Source: an uncultured Desulfovibrio sp. | Lineage (GTDB): Bacteria; Desulfobacterota; Desulfovibrionia; Desulfovibrionales; Desulfovibrionaceae | Length of the DNA: 64,000 nucleotides | Direction: 5' to 3' | Assembly: GCA_913060505.1 (NCBI GenBank) | Contig: CAJXRQ010000008.1 | Location: 46,792-110,791 of the forward strand | In this document: piece by piece, positions 43,939 through 52,120 of the stretch | Layout of the letters: every line of letters begins with the position of its first letter | How positions within the stretch are numbered: the stretch's first letter is position 1 | Notes under the pieces: model-generated | Told to the model about the DNA's origin: nothing | Databases searched by the model: none | What the model saw: only the letters and a program-made list of their open reading frames with translations | Made by a program: the position numbers and the translations under genes

Positions 43939-44451
43939 ATGCATAAAACGTATCGTGTACCAATGAATCCGGTTGTCATTTTGTTTTTTCTGCTGGCTGC
44001 TGCGGGCATAGCCGCGCTGGTGGCCTGGAGCTTCAGTTCGGGCATCAAATGGACCGGTATCTGTATTCTGGCGGTAATGCTCCCGCTGGGCGGTTTCTAC
44101 TGGTATATGCTGTACGTGAACCCGGCCCGGTCGGAGATAGCCCTGAGTGATGAAGGCGTATTGGTCAATGCCCCGCCGTTCATCGAGGTAGCCATACCGT
44201 GGGGCACGATCGAATCGGTATTCGTGGCTGACCTTGAAAGCGACGACCGCCTCGCCGTGAAGGAAGCGAAGCGGATCATGAAATTCGGAGCGTACCGTTC
44301 GGGACTGGTTACGCTGAAAAGCGGGGCCGAAGCCGTGCTGCTGACCCGGAGCCGCCGTGTTGTCTGCCTTGTGGCTGGAGACCGGCACTATTTGCTAGGC
44401 CCGGCCGCAGTGGATTCCCTTGCCGAAGATTGCTCGTCCAAGGTCGGCTAG
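43939..44451 (+). CDS. Two-helix membrane protein with PH-like domain
   Basis: A 170-residue protein. Two membrane helices (~12-32 and ~38-58) are followed by a soluble domain of beta strands, ARSEIALSDEGVLVNAPPFI, VAIPWGTIESVFVADLESDD and LVTLKSGAEAVLLTRSRRVV, which fits a bacterial PH domain (bPH type). AAGGGAG lies 6 bases before the ATG at 43939. It diverges from the PhnD-like gene and is convergent (4-base overlap) with the next gene. Function unknown. Confidence 0.75.
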   Translation: MHKTYRVPMNPVVILFFLLAAAGIAALVAWSFSSGIKWTGICILAVMLPLGGFYWYMLYVNPARSEIALSDEGVLVNAPPFIEVAIPWGTIESVFVADLESDDRLAVKEAKRIMKFGAYRSGLVTLKSGAEAVLLTRSRRVVCLVAGDRHYLLGPAAVDSLAEDCSSKVG

Positions 44452-45050
44452 CCTGCCTGTTCCGCCTGTTTCTTTTTGGAATCCTGCATCAGGTCCGCAT
44501 AACTGAGCATGGTTCCGCCTGCGTCCTCATTTTCCTTGATTTTGCGTTTGATGGTGCGGAAAACCGGAATCCAAGGCTTGAGCTTGCCGAACAGATAGCG
44601 AAACAGGATGTATGAAGGAATGAAAATGAAAGACGGTCCCACCTCGCCTGCAAAGGGCACACTGAAGTTCACGCCGGAGAAGCGATAGTACAGCCAGCCA
44701 ATGGCAAATGGCACGGGCCAGAGTGACGATGCGAACAGGGCTATGTGCGAAAAGAAATTTTTGCCAAATGCATCATTGGCCAACTGGTTGCAGGCCTTCC
44801 ACGCTTCCTTGTTCTTGCACCCCAGCGCCTGTACTGAAAGATTGTGGTTTTGCACCATGTCGTGGCTGTTTCCGGCAAAGTGGCGCTTGTTGATGAAATA
44901 GGCTCCGGCCATGCTCAACTCGCCAATGACCGTCGTCAGCAGACATATCCATGTGATGCCGAAGACAAATCCCAGCCAAGCCTGGCTTGGGATGCGGAAA
45001 ATCCAGATCAGGAACGGGTCAAGGATCGAGTACAGTTCTGTGCCGGTCAC
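44448..45050 (-). CDS. Membrane protein paired with a TauE/SafE exporter
   Basis: A 200-residue protein with about four hydrophobic segments (residues ~10-30, ~30-50, ~100-122 and ~130-150) and a charged C-terminus. I do not recognise the family; the order helix, soluble loop, two helices, charged tail faintly recalls YidC/EMC3-type proteins but no key residue proves it. The GTG at 45050 has GGAG 7 bases upstream. It lies 80 bases after the TauE/SafE-type gene on the same strand with a hairpin between, so it is probably a partner of that transporter. Confidence 0.7.
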   Translation of the reverse strand: MTGTELYSILDPFLIWIFRIPSQAWLGFVFGITWICLLTTVIGELSMAGAYFINKRHFAGNSHDMVQNHNLSVQALGCKNKEAWKACNQLANDAFGKNFFSHIALFASSLWPVPFAIGWLYYRFSGVNFSVPFAGEVGPSFIFIPSYILFRYLFGKLKPWIPVFRTIKRKIKENEDAGGTMLSYADLMQDSKKKQAEQAG

Positions 45051-45075
45051 AGTGGTCTCCGATTGTTTTTTTTGC

Positions 45076-45102
45076 CGGGAGGCCGCACAAAACGGCCTCC
45101 CG
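45076..45102. other. Intercistronic hairpin
   Basis: Stem CGGGAGGCCG / CGGCCTCCCG with a 7-base loop between the TauE/SafE gene and its downstream membrane-protein gene. Read on the minus strand it has no T-run after it, so it probably tunes mRNA decay or partial termination. Confidence 0.5.
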
Positions 45103-45130
45103 TGTGAACATACTTTTGTCTTTGTCTCGC

Positions 45131-46246
45131 CTAGAACGGAGGCACGATGCTATAGCCCAGGAAGCCCTTGGAGCAGTAGCGCACGCCCACGTAAACGGCC
45201 AGGACGACGAACAGGCGCTTGAGCCAGATGTCCGGGATGTACTTGGAAGTCCGGGGTCCGATCATGGAACCGATCACGATACCGACCAGTTCGGCGCCGA
45301 TCAGGGACCATTCCACCGGAGTCTGTTTGAGCAACATGTAGGAAGCGATGGAGTTGACCATGCCCACAAACACGGCAAGGGCGGATGTTCCGGCAACCAG
45401 ATACATGGGCAGACCTGCCACGGAGGTCAGGAACGGCACCAGCAGGAAGCCGCCGCCAACGCCGAGGAACGATGCCAGTGCGGCAATGAAGAAGCCACCG
45501 ACGACCGGAATCAGCGGGTTGAAGGAGAATTCAACGCCGAAGAAGGTGAACACGCACTTGGTCGGGGTGAAGGTGACAACCTTGACGCCCTGGTCGACAT
45601 TGTCTTCAGTGTGGTTCTTGACGGAATCCTGGAAAGCCTTGGCGGCTTTCTTGGCGGCTTTTTTCTTGTTCTGTCCCGCGGGGGTGGTTTCATAGAACAG
45701 ATAGCAGCCGAGGAAGAGCACGAACAGGCCGAAGTAACCCAAGTATGCCTTGAGGCTGATCTTGCCTGCGGTCAGGATGGGCACGAGCCAGGAACCACCC
45801 ACCGAACCGATGGCAAGGGCGATGCCCAGCGGAGCCACCAGACGGCCCGCCTTGAAGTAGTTGAAGGAAGACAGGGCGGCCGAACAACCCACGAGCCACT
45901 GGTTGGACACGCGGATGGAGTCGGTAACCACCTTGTTCAGCTTCATGGTCTTCTTGAAGCTCTTGGCGTAGTCGCCCAGGCCGTAGATGGTGATGTGTCC
46001 AACACCGGCCATGATGCCGCCGAACGCGCCGACGGTGGAGAAAATCCAGCCTACCCACACGGCCCAGAAAAGACCGATGATGACGTTGAGGTTGGGTGCT
46101 CCGGGAATTTGCATGTAGCCGGGTTCACCGGCGGGCTTTGCCTCGGCAATGGCCTCTGCCAGCCTGTCGGCCAGCGCGGGGGTCGCCATGAGGCAGACGA
46201 GTGCAGCCAGTACGGCCGCGATGGCGAAATACTTTCTGTTTTTCAC
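45131..46246 (-). CDS. TauE/SafE-family sulfite/organosulfonate exporter
   Basis: A 371-residue membrane protein. A signal-like first helix (MKNRKYFAIAAVLAALVCLM, then ATPALA) is followed by two TSUP half-repeats: GWIFSTVGAFGGIMAGVGHI near residue 65 and SFLGVGGGFLLVPFLTSVAG near residue 265. A long charged loop (~190-230) separates them. TSUP proteins move sulfite, sulfoacetate, thiosulfate or related anions; in a sulfate reducer sulfite or sulfate is a fair guess but not shown by sequence. The GTG at 46246 has GGAGGAAG upstream. The signal-like N-terminus is unusual for the family but common in Desulfovibrio homologues. Confidence 0.88.
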   Translation of the reverse strand: MKNRKYFAIAAVLAALVCLMATPALADRLAEAIAEAKPAGEPGYMQIPGAPNLNVIIGLFWAVWVGWIFSTVGAFGGIMAGVGHITIYGLGDYAKSFKKTMKLNKVVTDSIRVSNQWLVGCSAALSSFNYFKAGRLVAPLGIALAIGSVGGSWLVPILTAGKISLKAYLGYFGLFVLFLGCYLFYETTPAGQNKKKAAKKAAKAFQDSVKNHTEDNVDQGVKVVTFTPTKCVFTFFGVEFSFNPLIPVVGGFFIAALASFLGVGGGFLLVPFLTSVAGLPMYLVAGTSALAVFVGMVNSIASYMLLKQTPVEWSLIGAELVGIVIGSMIGPRTSKYIPDIWLKRLFVVLAVYVGVRYCSKGFLGYSIVPPF

Positions 46247-46325
46247 CGCTTCCTCCTCTCGGTTTCAGGTTGCTCAATTACGGGACATGATCTCATCCGC
46301 CCGGATGAAATATTACAATACCTGT

Positions 46326-46778
46326 TTAAACGCGTACAAAGGTCAGAGCCTTGGACGTGCATCCGGTGACGCAGGCAGGCTCCCGCCCCTGTTCCACCCA
46401 GTCGGCACAGTAGTCACACTTCATGACCTTGCGTTTCTTGCCCGGAATACGGACCGGCACCTGCCATGGGCATGCGGCAATGCAGTTGCCACAACCGCAA
46501 CAGGCGTCCTGATTCAGGTGCACGATGTTGCTTTCCGGATCGACATGGAGCGCGTCGCACGGACAGACTGGCACGCATTTGGGATCAGTACACTGCTCGC
46601 ACGGCTGATACCGCGTCTCAAACACGGGGTTTCCGTCCGCTCCGCGAACAGGCCCGTGGCTGCCTAGCCAGTTCAGGCTCACTCCGTCGGGAATGTCGTT
46701 TTTGACCTTGCAATGCACCATGCATGCGAAGCAGCTGATGCACCGTTCCTTGTTGAAAATGATTTTGTAGGCCGCCAT
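46326..46778 (-). CDS. Four-cluster ferredoxin-like electron-transfer subunit (DmsB/PsrB type)
   Basis: A 150-residue protein with four 4Fe-4S motifs: CISCFACMVHC (12-22), CEQCTDPKCVPVC, CCGCGNCIAACPW, and CDYCADWVEQGREPACVTGC. This is the B-subunit pattern of DMSO, polysulfide and thiosulfate reductases. AGGAG precedes the ATG. It diverges from a molybdopterin oxidoreductase gene 353 bases away, its likely partner. No NrfD/DmsC-type membrane anchor is in the neighbourhood, and there is no Tat signal, so the complex may be cytoplasmic. Confidence 0.92.
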   Translation of the reverse strand: MAAYKIIFNKERCISCFACMVHCKVKNDIPDGVSLNWLGSHGPVRGADGNPVFETRYQPCEQCTDPKCVPVCPCDALHVDPESNIVHLNQDACCGCGNCIAACPWQVPVRIPGKKRKVMKCDYCADWVEQGREPACVTGCTSKALTFVRV

Positions 46779-47131
46779 GGCGTCTCCTGTTTCATTGCAG
46801 ATACGACGGGCTCCCCTGTAAGGGGGCTTTTCCAGTTACGCCTAGGAATCATGTACCGCAAAACAATGTCAATTAATTTCCCGCTCGTTATTTTTTTCAC
46901 CTTTTTTTTGATTTGGATCGGCAGATCCTTCGGCAAATGGTAGAATATTGTGTGATATTTTTCACAAGCCTTGACGGAGAGGTGGTGCATGAGGTGGATT
47001 CTGCAGGCAAAAACTTCGTTCCCTTTTTCACGTGGCCCGTTTTTCCTTGCTTTTGCTGGTTTTGGCTGCGTATATCCCGTAGTGGTAAAAAATGTCCGTC
47101 AGCACGGCGAGGAAGAGAGTCAGGAGGAATC
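46779..47131. other. Divergent control region of the Fe-S subunit and molybdopterin oxidoreductase genes
   Basis: A 353-base A/T-rich gap without a gene. It contains the CRP/FNR-type palindrome listed separately, a TTGACG hexamer at 46971 that could be a -35 for the rightward gene, and a strong AGGAGG at 47122. The upstream in-frame extension of the oxidoreductase reading frame through this gap lacks any signal peptide or family sequence. Confidence 0.55.
46951..46966. promoter_or_regulatory. CRP/FNR-family binding site
   Basis: TGTGA-TATTTT-TCACA is a perfect TGTGA-N6-TCACA palindrome of the CRP/FNR superfamily, about 165 bases before the oxidoreductase start and 170 before the divergent subunit gene. 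In Desulfovibrio an HcpR-type regulator is one candidate; the regulator is not in the window. Confidence 0.65.
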
Positions 47132-49222
47132 ATGGCCAAAAAGAACGTTTACAGCATCTGTGGTATGTGCACGGTGCGCTGCCCCATTCTTGCCGAGGTG
47201 GAAGACGGGCGCGTGACCTATATACAAGGCAATCCCCATGCTTCGGGGATTACGGGTTCCCTGTGCGCGCGCGGCGCAGCCGGGACCGCTCTTACATATG
47301 ATCATGAACGACCGCAAAGCCCCATGATTCGCGAAGGCGAACGGGGCGAGGGTAAGTGGCGCGAAGTGAGCTGGGACGAAGCTCTGGACTACGTCGCGGA
47401 AAAGCTCACGGCAATCCAGGACAAGTACGGCAAGGAATCCGTATTGTTTTCGGATCGCGGCGGCCCGTTCCGCGACCTTTATCGCGCATTTCTTCGTGGC
47501 ATAGGCACCCCCAATTACAATAATCACGATTCCGCTTGCGCCCGCAACGTGCAGAATTCGGCCCTGTCTCTGTTCGGATTTGGCCGCAAAGGGGTCGCCT
47601 ATGATCTCAAAAATGCCAAACATGTGGTTTTGCAGCAGCGCAACCTGTTTGAGGCCATCAACGTATCCGAGGTCAACAATCTTCTGGACGCCAAGGAAAA
47701 CGGCTGCAAGATCTCGGTGATCGACGTCCGGGCCAACGTGAGCGCTGGCAAGGCCGACAATTTTTTCATGATTCGGCCGGGAACGGACTATGCGTTCAAT
47801 CTCGCGGTCATCAACGTGCTCATTAATGAGGACTTGTATGACAAAAAGTTTGTTGCCGACTGGTTCAAGGATTTTGAAGCGCTCAGGGACTTCGTGCAGC
47901 CATATACCCCGGAATGGGCGGAAAAGGAAACTTCGGTTTCCGCCGAGGGCATCCGCAAACTGGCTCGCCAGCTGGCCGAGGCCGCTCCGTCCGTGATCTG
48001 GCATCCCGGCTGGATGACCGCCCGTTATTCCGATTCATTCTATATGTCCCGTACCGCATACATCATCAATGCGCTTCTGGGGGCCATCGGCGCAAAAGGC
48101 GGCCTTCCGTTCATGAACAAGCCCGGTGACGTCGGTGCAAAGGGACTCAACAGCTTCATGAACCTTTATCCCAAGCCTGAAGGCAAGCGCGCGGACGGTG
48201 TGGGCTGGCAGGAAGGGCGTACTCATTTCGACGCCGGTCCCGGTCTGGTGCATCTGGCGTATGACGCCATTGCCACAGGGGAACCATACCCGGTCAAAGC
48301 CTACATCGTGCATCGTCATGATCCGCTCATGGCCTATCCCGATGTTGCTGACGTCAAGAAACTTTGGGAAAAGCTGGACCTGCTGGTCTCCGTAACCTTC
48401 TCCTGGTCGGATACGGCATGGTTCTCGGACGTTGTGTTGCCCCTGTCTCCTTACCTGGAGCGGGATTCCGTGCTGGCTGCCAAGAACGGTATGCGGCCTT
48501 CGTTCATTCGCCGTCCCCGGTGTATCGAGCCGGTATACGACACGCTCTCCGAGTGGGAAATCTACTGTGGCCTTGCCCGCCGTATGGGGCTCAAGGAGCT
48601 TGATTACGACAATATCGAGGACATCTGGAATTTCCAGTTGGAAGGCACAGGTGTAAGTCTCGCGGACTTTGGGAAAACCGGCATGGTTTCGCTGGCCGAC
48701 AGTGCCCTGTACCGTCCGGTCAAGGAAGGTTCGTTCAAGACGCCGTCCGGCAGGATCGAGATTCTCAACGAAAAGCTGGAAAAGGACGGTCTGCTTTCGC
48801 TCAAGCCGTACGAGTCCCCGGAATGTCCGCCTGAGGGTTCTTTCCGCATCACCTTCGGCCGTTGCGCAGTGCATACGCAGGGGCATACGGTCAACAACAA
48901 GTTGCTGGCCGAACGTGTGCCCGAAAACGTGCTTTGGATTCATACGGATCGAGCTGCGGAACTGGGCATTGAGGACAACGACTACGTCCGTATCGGTTCC
49001 GGATTGCATGGCGGGAAGATTCGTGCTTTTGTTACGGATTATATTCACCCGGAAGCCGTCTTCATGCTGCATGGTTTCGGCCATACGCTGCCAACGGAAT
49101 CCCGGGCGCGCGGACGCGGTGTGGCGGATAACGAACTCATGCCGAAGGGCATTCGCAAGTATGACAAGGCCGGTGGCGCCGTTGCCATGCAGGAACACTT
49201 CGTCACCATCACCAAAGAGTAG
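47132..49222 (+). CDS. Molybdopterin (Mo/W-bisPGD) oxidoreductase catalytic subunit
   Basis: A 696-residue member of the DMSO reductase family. N-terminal 4Fe-4S cysteines are C10, C13, C17 and C45 (SICGMCTVRC, GSLCARG). The region NNHDSACARNVQNSAL (~140) probably gives a Cys metal ligand, as in PsrA/PhsA-type enzymes. Later blocks are the P-loop-like cofactor sites (WHPGWMTARYSDSF, SVTFSWSDTAWFSDVVLPL) and a C-terminal molydop-binding domain (VHTQGHTVNNKLL, LHGFGHTLPTESRARGRGV). The ATG at 47132 with AGGAGG is preferred over upstream readings. No Tat leader. The likely electron partner is the divergent four-cluster protein; FmdE-MoeA-like and moaA genes follow. Substrate unknown. Confidence 0.9.
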   Translation: MAKKNVYSICGMCTVRCPILAEVEDGRVTYIQGNPHASGITGSLCARGAAGTALTYDHERPQSPMIREGERGEGKWREVSWDEALDYVAEKLTAIQDKYGKESVLFSDRGGPFRDLYRAFLRGIGTPNYNNHDSACARNVQNSALSLFGFGRKGVAYDLKNAKHVVLQQRNLFEAINVSEVNNLLDAKENGCKISVIDVRANVSAGKADNFFMIRPGTDYAFNLAVINVLINEDLYDKKFVADWFKDFEALRDFVQPYTPEWAEKETSVSAEGIRKLARQLAEAAPSVIWHPGWMTARYSDSFYMSRTAYIINALLGAIGAKGGLPFMNKPGDVGAKGLNSFMNLYPKPEGKRADGVGWQEGRTHFDAGPGLVHLAYDAIATGEPYPVKAYIVHRHDPLMAYPDVADVKKLWEKLDLLVSVTFSWSDTAWFSDVVLPLSPYLERDSVLAAKNGMRPSFIRRPRCIEPVYDTLSEWEIYCGLARRMGLKELDYDNIEDIWNFQLEGTGVSLADFGKTGMVSLADSALYRPVKEGSFKTPSGRIEILNEKLEKDGLLSLKPYESPECPPEGSFRITFGRCAVHTQGHTVNNKLLAERVPENVLWIHTDRAAELGIEDNDYVRIGSGLHGGKIRAFVTDYIHPEAVFMLHGFGHTLPTESRARGRGVADNELMPKGIRKYDKAGGAVAMQEHFVTITKE

Positions 49223-49306
49223 GCGTTTCCTGCTCCCGGCGGTTATAAAAGCGCCACCGGAGAGGGGCTGTAAACGGCCCTTCGGTGTTCTTCTGAATCC
49301 CCCCGA

Positions 49307-49335
49307 CCCGCCGAACTCGACGCAGTTTCGGCGGG
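49307..49335 (+). terminator. Terminator after the molybdopterin oxidoreductase gene
   Basis: Stem CCCGCCGAA / TTCGGCGGG with an 11-base loop, then TTGCTTTTT. Confidence 0.85.
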
Positions 49336-49404
49336 TTGCTTTTTCAAGGTGTGATGGTACGGTGTAAGCGTGCTGCTCACGGTTATTCCCCAAATGGAGA
49401 TTTT

Positions 49405-51033
49405 ATGAACATTGGAGAGCTGACATTTGAGGAATTCAAGGCAAAAGCCGCTGAATTCCATGGTTATCCTGCGCCCGGATTGCTGATTGGCGCATACATG
49501 GTCGAAATGGCCAAACGGGAAATGCCCGAGGGCACACTCTTCGAGGCCGTTGTCGAAACGCACAAATGTCTGCCGGACGCCGTGCAGATGCTTACTTTGT
49601 GCAGTACCGGCAACAGCTGGATGCGCGTCAACAATCTTGGTCGCTACGCCCTGATAATGTTCGATAAATTTACGGGCCAAGGTGTGCGCGTGTGGCTTGA
49701 TGCCACCAAAATGGAAAAATTCCCCGAAACCCGTGCATGGCTTTTGAAGGAACGGCCCAAAAAAGATCAGGATACGGAACTTCTGTTCCGCGAGATCAAG
49801 GAAGCTGGCGACAGCACCTGTTCCATGGAGCGGATCGTGGTTCCGGAAAAATATTTGGGCCACAAGCATATGCGTGTCATCGGCCTGTGCCCGGTGTGTG
49901 GTGAAGCCTATCCTACCAATGATGGCGCGATCTGTCGTGGATGTCAGGGAGAGATCACCTATGTTTCTTTGGATCGGCGTTCCCTGTCGCAGTCTTCTCC
50001 CGAACTCAAGGCCATTTCCGCCAAGGAAGCGGTCGGACGGACCGCTTTGCACGATATGACCAGAATTGCTCCGGGCGAGACCAAGGATCCGGAATTCAAG
50101 GCTGGTCAGGAATTTTCGGCTGGCGACCTTTGCCGGTTGCACCGCATGGGCAAGCACCATGTGTTTGTCGAGGAACTGACTGATCCGGGCGCCGAATGGA
50201 TTCATGAGAACGAGGCGGTCAGGCATTTCGCTGGTCGCATGGCTGGCGACGGCATTGAATACGACCCGGATCCGGCCGAGGGCAAGATCAATTTCCGCGC
50301 GGCCTGTTCCGGGCTGTTGCGTATCGACAGGCAAAAGCTGGAAGCTTTCAATCTGGTGCCGGACGTGATGTGCTCCACCCGCCAGGGCGACATCGTGGTG
50401 GAAAAAGGCAAGAATGTTGCCGGGACACGAGCCGTTCCCCTGTACATATCGCGTGAGAATTTCAGCAGGGCGATCGCCACGCTGGGTGAGGAACCGCTGT
50501 TGGAACTCCTGCCGTTGCGCAAGGCCAAAGTGGGTGTTCTGGTTACGGGAACCGAAGTTTTCAAGGGACTTGTGGAAGACAAGTTCGCCCCGATCATCTC
50601 CAGCAAGGTCGAGCATCTCGGCTCGGAAGTCGTTGCAACGGCCATTGCCCCGGACGATCGATCGGCCATTGTCGAAAACGTGCAGACCATGCTTGACGCC
50701 GGTGTCGATCTTATCGTGACCACCGCAGGGCTGTCCGTGGACCCGGATGACGTGACGCGTCCCGCCCTGATCGACGCGGGGCTGAGCGATTTCGTTTACG
50801 GCGCTCCCGTATTGCCCGGGGCCATGACGCTTGTGGGCCGCATCGGCGATGTTCAGGTGCTTGGCGTTCCGGCCTGTGCCCTGTTCTACAAAACTACCAG
50901 CTTGGACTTGCTGCTGCCCCGGTTGCTGGCAGGCTGCGCCGTTACGCGTCGTGATCTTGCGCGCATGGCGGAAGGCGGATTCTGTCTCGGCTGCCGCACA
51001 TGCACATTCCCCAAGTGTCCCTTCGGGAAATAG
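49405..51033 (+). CDS. FmdE - molybdopterin-binding (MoeA-like) fusion protein
   Basis: A 542-residue fusion. Residues ~1-190 are an FmdE domain (FHGYPAPGLLIGAYMVEMAK, THKCLPDAVQMLTLCSTGNS) with a zinc ribbon CPVCGEAYPTNDGAICRGC. Residues ~370-510 are a MoCF/MoeA-type molybdopterin-binding domain (KVGVLVTGTEVFKGLVEDKF, VDLIVTTAGLSVDPDDVTRP, VLPGAMTLVGRIGDV). The C-terminus has CLGCRTCTFPKCPFG, a possible cluster site. FmdE was named from a methanogen formylmethanofuran-dehydrogenase operon; its role is unclear. Together with adjacent moaA and the oxidoreductase, a role in cofactor tailoring or metal insertion is inferred. GGAG precedes the ATG. Confidence 0.85.
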   Translation: MNIGELTFEEFKAKAAEFHGYPAPGLLIGAYMVEMAKREMPEGTLFEAVVETHKCLPDAVQMLTLCSTGNSWMRVNNLGRYALIMFDKFTGQGVRVWLDATKMEKFPETRAWLLKERPKKDQDTELLFREIKEAGDSTCSMERIVVPEKYLGHKHMRVIGLCPVCGEAYPTNDGAICRGCQGEITYVSLDRRSLSQSSPELKAISAKEAVGRTALHDMTRIAPGETKDPEFKAGQEFSAGDLCRLHRMGKHHVFVEELTDPGAEWIHENEAVRHFAGRMAGDGIEYDPDPAEGKINFRAACSGLLRIDRQKLEAFNLVPDVMCSTRQGDIVVEKGKNVAGTRAVPLYISRENFSRAIATLGEEPLLELLPLRKAKVGVLVTGTEVFKGLVEDKFAPIISSKVEHLGSEVVATAIAPDDRSAIVENVQTMLDAGVDLIVTTAGLSVDPDDVTRPALIDAGLSDFVYGAPVLPGAMTLVGRIGDVQVLGVPACALFYKTTSLDLLLPRLLAGCAVTRRDLARMAEGGFCLGCRTCTFPKCPFGK

Positions 51034-51043
51034 GGAGGAAATC

Positions 51044-52045
51044 ATGCAATCCGATGTTTTGCAGGATAACCACGGACGAAGGGTCAGTTACCTTCGTGTA
51101 AGTGTCACGGACAGGTGCAACCTTCGTTGCACCTATTGCGTGAGCCAGGACATGAAGTTTATTCCTCACCCGACAATTCTTCGGTACGAGGAAATTATGC
51201 GGGTCATGGATCTTGCCGTTTCCATGGGCGTGGATAAAATTCGTTTTACCGGCGGTGAACCCTTTGTTCGCAAAGGCTTTGCCGATTTTCTGGTCAAGGC
51301 AGCAGAGCAGTTCCCCGATGTTGAGCTTTGCGCTACTACCAATGCCACACGCATCGGCGAGCATGTAGACAGGCTTGCCGAAACCGGCGTGCGGTTGAAC
51401 ATCTCGCTGGATACGTTGCAAAGGGAAAAGTACCGCAAGATCACCGGGCGCGACATGTTCCCCGAAGTGCGAGCCAATATCGACCGTTGCCTTGCCGCTG
51501 GCATTACACTCAAGGTCAACGCGGTGGCCATGGGCCACGTGAATAGCGATGAACTGGCGGACTTTGTAACGTTCGCCAAGGAAAATCCTCTGGATTTCCG
51601 CTTCATCGAATTCATGCCCATCGGCGACGGCACACGCTGGTCACGGGATTCCGTCTGGGTTGCCGATGATATTATCAAGGAAATCAATGAGATTGCGGTT
51701 GTGGAGCCTGTTGTCGGCTCGGGGCGCAATGCCGGTCCTGCGCGCATGTTCAATCTGGTGGAAGGCAAGGGGCGTATCGGCGTGATTTCCCCATACAGCA
51801 ATCATTTTTGCGGCACCTGCAACCGGCTGCGCCTGACCTCGGATGGAGACTTGCGGACCTGCCTTTTTTCAGACAGGGTCTTTCGCCTTCGCCCGGCTTT
51901 GCGGAATCCGCGGTTGGGCAGGGAAGCACTGGAGCGCATTATACGCGCGGCCACTGCGGTCAAGCCCATAGGGCATCGTCTGCTGGAGGCCATGCACGGT
52001 GATGAAGGCGTTTGCCACACCCGCATGTCCGCTATCGGCGGATGA
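51044..52045 (+). CDS. moaA: GTP 3',8-cyclase MoaA (radical SAM)
   Basis: A 333-residue radical SAM enzyme for the first step of molybdenum-cofactor synthesis. The SAM cluster is CNLRCTYC at ~25-32 and the C-terminal cluster CGTCNRLRLTSDGDLRTCLF near residue 265. IRFTGGEPFVRKGF and FMPIGDGTRW are family blocks, and the chain ends MSAIGG, the C-terminal GG tail needed by MoaA. GGAGG lies 7 bases before the ATG, 10 bases after the FmdE-MoeA-like gene, so the two are one operon. Confidence 0.95.
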   Translation: MQSDVLQDNHGRRVSYLRVSVTDRCNLRCTYCVSQDMKFIPHPTILRYEEIMRVMDLAVSMGVDKIRFTGGEPFVRKGFADFLVKAAEQFPDVELCATTNATRIGEHVDRLAETGVRLNISLDTLQREKYRKITGRDMFPEVRANIDRCLAAGITLKVNAVAMGHVNSDELADFVTFAKENPLDFRFIEFMPIGDGTRWSRDSVWVADDIIKEINEIAVVEPVVGSGRNAGPARMFNLVEGKGRIGVISPYSNHFCGTCNRLRLTSDGDLRTCLFSDRVFRLRPALRNPRLGREALERIIRAATAVKPIGHRLLEAMHGDEGVCHTRMSAIGG

Positions 52046-52120
52046 TGCAGCACTGCGAGATGTTGTGGCAGGGTTTGCCTGTCATGTTGTATTATCTGAA
52101 AGATATTGTAAGGTGAAAGA

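Noticed and set aside
46913..47131. Longer molybdopterin oxidoreductase with an N-terminal extension
   Set aside because: The extension has no Tat motif or conserved sequence, would cover the CRP-type site, and AGGAGG sits just before 47132.
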